DNA from: Candidatus Cloacimonadota bacterium
Lineage (GTDB): Bacteria > Cloacimonadota > Cloacimonadia > Cloacimonadales > Cloacimonadaceae
Length of the DNA: 46,416 nt
Assembly (NCBI GenBank): GCA_030154085.1
Contig: JASKKR010000015.1
Span: forward strand, 1-46,416
Direction of reading: 5' to 3'
The position numbers and the translations under genes are program-made. The notes below the pieces were generated by a model, which saw only the letters and a program-made list of their open reading frames with translations, was not told where the DNA came from and searched no databases. This document shows positions 44,301-46,416 of the stretch, in pieces. Each line of letters begins with the position of its first letter. Positions within the stretch are counted from its first letter, which is position 1.

Positions 44301-44644
44301 ATCTGATTGCCAGTAGTGGAGACATACACTTTTATGCTTTCCGTGCCATACCAGGCACGTGTATAGAACTCCAGATTATCGCCAGAATTAATCGACACTT
44401 GTGGCGTTATCAGCCAATCTTCATTTTGATTTGGGTGATAATTGTCAGCAAAAGCGATGTGAGTGCCGCTGTGAGCATAATTGCTGTTTTCCAAGACGCG
44501 CCAGGTCATGCCGTCACCATCGTCATAGTAAATCCAGCCATCGGGAAGAGTGCTGGAACCTTCAAAACCTTCTTCGATATGCCACTGCCCAAAGAGCAGT
44601 ACGGCGCACATCAGAAGGAAAATTGTGCTTAATGTTGTTTTCAT
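41381..44644 (-). CDS. Large secreted surface protein with cleaved-adhesin-like and FlgD-type sorting domains
   Basis: A 1087-residue exported protein. A signal peptide (MKTTLSTIFLLMCAVLLFGQ) is followed by a cleaved-adhesin/MAM-like jelly-roll (EGFEGSSTLPDGWIYYDDGD, NEDWLITPQVSI, about 20-165), Ig- or cadherin-like and CARDB-like repeats (about 170-375), a region like the nidogen-type FYGENYSSANVDINGEILF segment (about 430-620), further beta-rich and helical domains, and a C-terminal FlgD-like/type A sorting domain (SIYPNPFNPKTNIRYYL, LAIYNLKGQKVLDLV, VASGIYYLRLRAGKL). No protease active site is recognisable. It is likely to be at or outside the cell surface. The gene follows the regulator, separated by a duplicated start segment. 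Confidence 0.87.
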   Translation of the reverse strand: MKTTLSTIFLLMCAVLLFGQWHIEEGFEGSSTLPDGWIYYDDGDGMTWRVLENSNYAHSGTHIAFADNYHPNQNEDWLITPQVSINSGDNLEFYTRAWYGTESIKVYVSTTGNQIDDFNTLLHHEIDFGSTYQQVSVPLDSYVGMNIYVGFLWECDTYGVILDDVRLGQEAMVDPELNLPAEISFFASETHVEDFSEYIVVTDPDAAVLSVEENDFIQIEIDGFEVSFSAIDYIGSQEITFTLLDELSMQSVDASVLINVLEDPISDLYIIDVSSPRAMEFMNLEIFPTLTIGNSGAISFENNLELELQVYNEQDDLLYGYTYNTALSIPAGDSILLEFPEAYIPTQEGEQRFVFEILTDDGNAANNIYEALVTVFHRIMEGGPDDFGYYFVESNSPSGPVYDWIDISETGQSTIMYGVSSWSGDDNFSEPIPLGFDFPFYGENYSSANVDINGEILFAESSWYNPYPEMGWDNDGNMFNYMYPIPGYAQMPALIAVYWDDLEADEGIGNIYFESFGTAPERYAIIQWDNLRFRSGSGGDSLLKFQVILHENGEIKMQYHTVATSQTGASIPHDNGLSATIAIQNEAANAGLTYLREIVQGNSYIGIEPAGNILHDNLAILFYPGIDEQTPIITHKPIGNTFDESMEFVANMTDMSLPLDAKLIYDVGSGWQELQATTIEGSDYYFLVASLPQGSQVKYYFSAEDTEGNIGSLPATAPTEYYSFQILPTADTEVLIAYSGNQDYQRIELPTYQAALEELGIAYDIYDWEEYPSYSFPAQYKGIIAYANSGTASDKMYTFAEELINFLDLGTETEPKNLWFASDNLASSQHAHPNSSVIRKLMSGYFRTSYVPTGFGGGTNGLGGPDNLNYEYGTILALPGTPVGTVNREYPVYANSPDCIFPNDAAGDPYVDQVPYPEIGASYVYSFEDGPYNGQAYLYNGVNATTVETPSFRTMYFSFDFSQLTEAEDRLEWMDDLKSWWQLGNVGIDDPIAPMPNSELQSIYPNPFNPKTNIRYYLAQSEEVTLAIYNLKGQKVLDLVNETKAAGIHTVSWDGKDASGREVASGIYYLRLRAGKLNQTRKLTMIK

Positions 44645-44726
44645 CTTATTACCCCTTTTTTTAGTTTTTGTTTTTTTTTACTTTTTTGAGGAAAATTGTG
44701 CTTAATGTTGTTTTCATCTTATTACC
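44616..44726 (-). repeat. Perfect 38-bp direct repeat of the surface-protein start region
   Basis: An identical 38-bp segment occurs at 44616-44653 and 44689-44726, 73 bp apart. Each copy holds the GGTAATAAG leader, the ATG and the first nine codons of the surface-protein signal peptide. The upstream copy abuts the stop codon of the regulator gene at 44727. Confidence 0.9.
44661..44717 (-). other. Possible 18-residue leader ORF created by the start duplication
   Basis: From the upstream duplicated ATG (44715-44717) the frame reads MKTTLSTIFLKKVKKNKN and stops at 44661, 17 bp before the real start codon of the surface protein. It shares the same leader sequence as the real gene, so it may be translated; whether it matters is unknown. 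Confidence 0.3.
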
Positions 44727-46097
44727 TCATGGTTTGCTTATTATTTGTGGATTTTCAAGCTGTAAAAACCACTCAAAGGTTCCTGACACTTTACCACCTA
44801 AGGATTGATTCTCACCCCAATACAAAGAAAGTAAGCCCCGGGATTTTTGTTTGAATGATACATCAATATTTGCCAGTGATACATTGGGATTGGTGCCCAT
44901 CGTAACCAAAGCCACTTTACGCCCGTCTATCCCACCCTGTAAAAGTGCCTTTGCCAAAAGTTGTTCGTTGGTCTCTGCACTAAAATTCTTTACTTCATTG
45001 TTTTGAATCACCAGCTTGGGCTTCATGATAGTTTGTCCATATGCGTATGCCACATCTCCATGAACTTCTCCGTTCATAGTCCCTTCCGCTGGTACAAACA
45101 AGACTTCTCCACCAGGATAATTGATCGTGAAACTCTGATATGGGCTTTCTGTAAATGACCCAGTGTCTGCCACAATTCCTTGGATTATAAATTGTAGCCG
45201 ATAGTCTTTACTTTTGATCTCTATGGACTTCTTGTCCTTGTATTGTTCACATATTGATAGCGTCTCCTGTGCTAAGTATTCATAATCCACATCCAAAGCT
45301 TTCCAAAATTGCAACTCACTTTCTATCGCTTTGTCTGAAAGAGTTTCATGCAACAGTCCGGGCATCATGCCTACTCGAATCTTCTTGTTTCTGATGATCT
45401 CGTTACTGCGAGCAAAATGTCCAACTCTCAGCTTTAGCTTATCGGGATCCAGAAGCTGAATATTGCGCGTCTCGCCATTGAGATTTAGATAAGCATCGTG
45501 GTTTTTAAGAAGACGATTGAAATGTTCATAATCCGCATTGAAAGCTGCTAAAGAATATTCTTCATACTTCTCTCTTAACATCTCAGCGTCTTGATAGATT
45601 AGCGTCGTGCGAATATTATGCCTTCCAGCTTCCAGAAGAATCTTTTCCACTAATGGCATATTATATTTACCGGTCACGATCAAGAGCTTCTGACGGGGTC
45701 TGAGTTTTAGCGACTGCTTAAGAATTTTTGCTGCTATTGAGGAGAGCGAAAGATTGTACTCATTTTGTAAGATAGTTTGAATGACTCTGCGCTCATGAAT
45801 AGTATCCTCACCAATATGCTCTCCTAAAGCAAAATCCAAAATGTAGTTCTTGGCTGTTGCGCGATAGTATATTTCTTTGCTATTATTCGGGACATCTTCC
45901 ACTATCTCGATGAGCTCTTTTTCTAATAGCTGGGTGAGATTGTAATGTACCTTTTGTTTACTCACACCCAAAACCGTGGCAAGCTGCTGGCAGGTAGCCG
46001 CCGAACTTATAAGCTCGCGCAAAATGTTAAACTTGAGCTGATTTGCCAGTTCCATAACCTGGGTATGTTGGTTTATTACTTTAATATTTTTTATCAT
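44727..46097 (-). CDS. HTH regulator fused to a degenerate M29 aminopeptidase-like domain
   Basis: A 456-residue protein. Residues about 15-85 form an ArsR/GntR-like winged helix-turn-helix (FNILRELISSAATCQQLATV, LGVSKQKVHYNLTQLLEKELIE). Residues about 125-450 resemble the aminopeptidase T/M29 fold: RPRQKLLIVTG near the start, INYPGGEVLFVPAEGTMNGEV (Glu331 at the first metal-ligand position), and GTNPNVSLANID and WGENQSLGGKVSGTFEW. The other expected metal ligands are missing: the Glu before GTNPN, the His in the GxxHxAxG strand (here GLLSLYWG) and the HxD after GGK (here FEWF). I infer a DNA-binding regulator whose peptidase-like part senses a ligand. It is followed by the surface-protein gene. 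Confidence 0.8.
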   Translation of the reverse strand: MIKNIKVINQHTQVMELANQLKFNILRELISSAATCQQLATVLGVSKQKVHYNLTQLLEKELIEIVEDVPNNSKEIYYRATAKNYILDFALGEHIGEDTIHERRVIQTILQNEYNLSLSSIAAKILKQSLKLRPRQKLLIVTGKYNMPLVEKILLEAGRHNIRTTLIYQDAEMLREKYEEYSLAAFNADYEHFNRLLKNHDAYLNLNGETRNIQLLDPDKLKLRVGHFARSNEIIRNKKIRVGMMPGLLHETLSDKAIESELQFWKALDVDYEYLAQETLSICEQYKDKKSIEIKSKDYRLQFIIQGIVADTGSFTESPYQSFTINYPGGEVLFVPAEGTMNGEVHGDVAYAYGQTIMKPKLVIQNNEVKNFSAETNEQLLAKALLQGGIDGRKVALVTMGTNPNVSLANIDVSFKQKSRGLLSLYWGENQSLGGKVSGTFEWFLQLENPQIISKP

Positions 46098-46162
46098 ATT
46101 TTATCCTTTTACACTTTGCGGCAGTTGCTAAACAACCAGTATGACAAGCTATAATATGCCGC

Positions 46163-46178
46163 TATATATTGATATATA
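46163..46178. promoter_or_regulatory. AT-rich palindrome in the regulator leader, possible operator
   Basis: TATATATTGATATATA has perfect 7-bp arms about two bases and lies between the predicted promoter and the start codon of the HTH regulator, a position suited to autoregulation. Low-complexity AT sequence makes chance occurrence likely. Confidence 0.3.
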
Positions 46179-46199
46179 AGTATATATACCGAATACTGC

Positions 46200-46228
46200 A
46201 TGATTTACCCATGAGCTTTAATTGTCAA
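46200..46228 (-). promoter_or_regulatory. Likely promoter of the HTH/M29-like regulator gene
   Basis: On the minus strand a perfect TTGACA (46223-46228) is followed after 17 bp by AATCAT (46200-46205), giving a 5' leader of roughly 95 bases. Confidence 0.5.
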
Positions 46229-46346
46229 GATTAATTTTACTATTTTAGCATTATCTCTAATTAAAATACAATGATCCCAACTAAGACTTGGTTTTTTTCG
46301 GACTTTGCTCTTGAACTCCCTAACTGCTTGCAAAAGTAGGGCACTT

Positions 46347-46416
46347 AATGCCTCCCCCGTTTCTCGCCCATTTGAGAAGTGAGCAAGAAACGGGAATATA
46401 AGGAGTTACAGCTTTG
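46347..46416 (+). repeat. Dispersed hairpin repeat, copy C (runs to window end)
   Basis: Same orientation as copy A; the 39-base hairpin spans 46356-46394 with arms CCCGTTTCTCGC and GCAAGAAACGGG. It is almost identical to copy B, and the GGAGTTACAGCTTTG end reaches the last base of the window, so the element may be longer. Confidence 0.85.

Larger units (their letters stand above)
46098..46416. other. Upstream region of the regulator with promoter and hairpin repeat copy C
   Basis: This 319-bp end of the window contains the regulator promoter (46200-46228), an AT-rich palindrome (46163-46178) in its 5' leader and repeat copy C at the window edge. No gene is visible. Confidence 0.6.

Overview
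The window looks like a chromosomal segment of an anaerobic, Gram-negative (diderm) fermenter. The best guess, by inference, is a member of Candidatus Cloacimonadota or a close relative in the FCB group. Reasons: secreted proteins with a FlgD-like/type A sorting C-terminal domain, Omp28-like and DUF6029-like outer-membrane proteins, and an amino-acid-to-propionate energy metabolism (2-oxoacid:ferredoxin oxidoreductase, methylmalonyl-CoA epimerase, a Na+-translocating methylmalonyl-CoA decarboxylase, a membrane pyrophosphatase). I found no rRNA, tRNA, CRISPR array, prophage or insertion sequence.

Layout. (1) 135-12506, all minus strand: a tightly packed run, in transcription order tpiA, serS, a large secreted protein, a Wzz-like chain-length protein, an O-antigen ligase-like protein, mazG, a histidine kinase with no adjacent response regulator, a bifunctional NAD(P)HX repair enzyme, a sulfite-oxidase-fold protein and an EamA transporter. 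(2) 12704-13588, plus: a short Ppx/GppA phosphatase. (3) 14004-18968, minus: SpoVG-like gene, aminotransferase, korD-korA-korB-korC and methylmalonyl-CoA epimerase, a probable amino-acid catabolic operon. (4) 19491-21033, plus: nadC, preceded by a terminator-like hairpin, and a coiled-coil zinc-ribbon protein. (5) 21165-25442, minus: a four-gene Na+-pumping decarboxylase operon with a carrier protein that has two biotinyl domains. (6) 25668-27749, plus: an M3 peptidyl-dipeptidase. (7) 28293-37717, minus: DsbD, an NTF2-like/Omp28-like lipoprotein, a TlpA-like thioredoxin, a DUF6029-like barrel, a FlgD-tailed thioredoxin, a ZIP transporter and a CopA-type ATPase, which together look like one extracytoplasmic thiol-redox and metal locus. 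(8) 37968-40301, minus: membrane pyrophosphatase. (9) 40781-41314, plus: small barrel. (10) 41381-46097, minus: a 1087-residue surface protein and, upstream of it, an HTH regulator fused to a decayed M29 aminopeptidase-like domain.

How it works together. Amino groups are removed by the aminotransferase; the resulting 2-oxoacids are oxidised to acyl-CoA by KorABCD with ferredoxin; methylmalonyl-CoA made elsewhere is epimerised and then decarboxylated to propionyl-CoA by the membrane decarboxylase, which pumps Na+; the pyrophosphatase recovers energy from PPi. The redox/metal locus would carry reducing power from DsbD across the inner membrane to several secreted thioredoxin-fold proteins.

The most unusual items are a roughly 70-bp dispersed hairpin repeat present three times in intergenic DNA, with stem-preserving differences between copies; the HTH/pseudo-peptidase regulator; the redox/metal operon; and several internal duplications (histidine kinase sensor, OadG-like periplasmic domain, double biotinyl carrier, KorA N-terminus, and a duplicated gene-start segment at 44616-44726).
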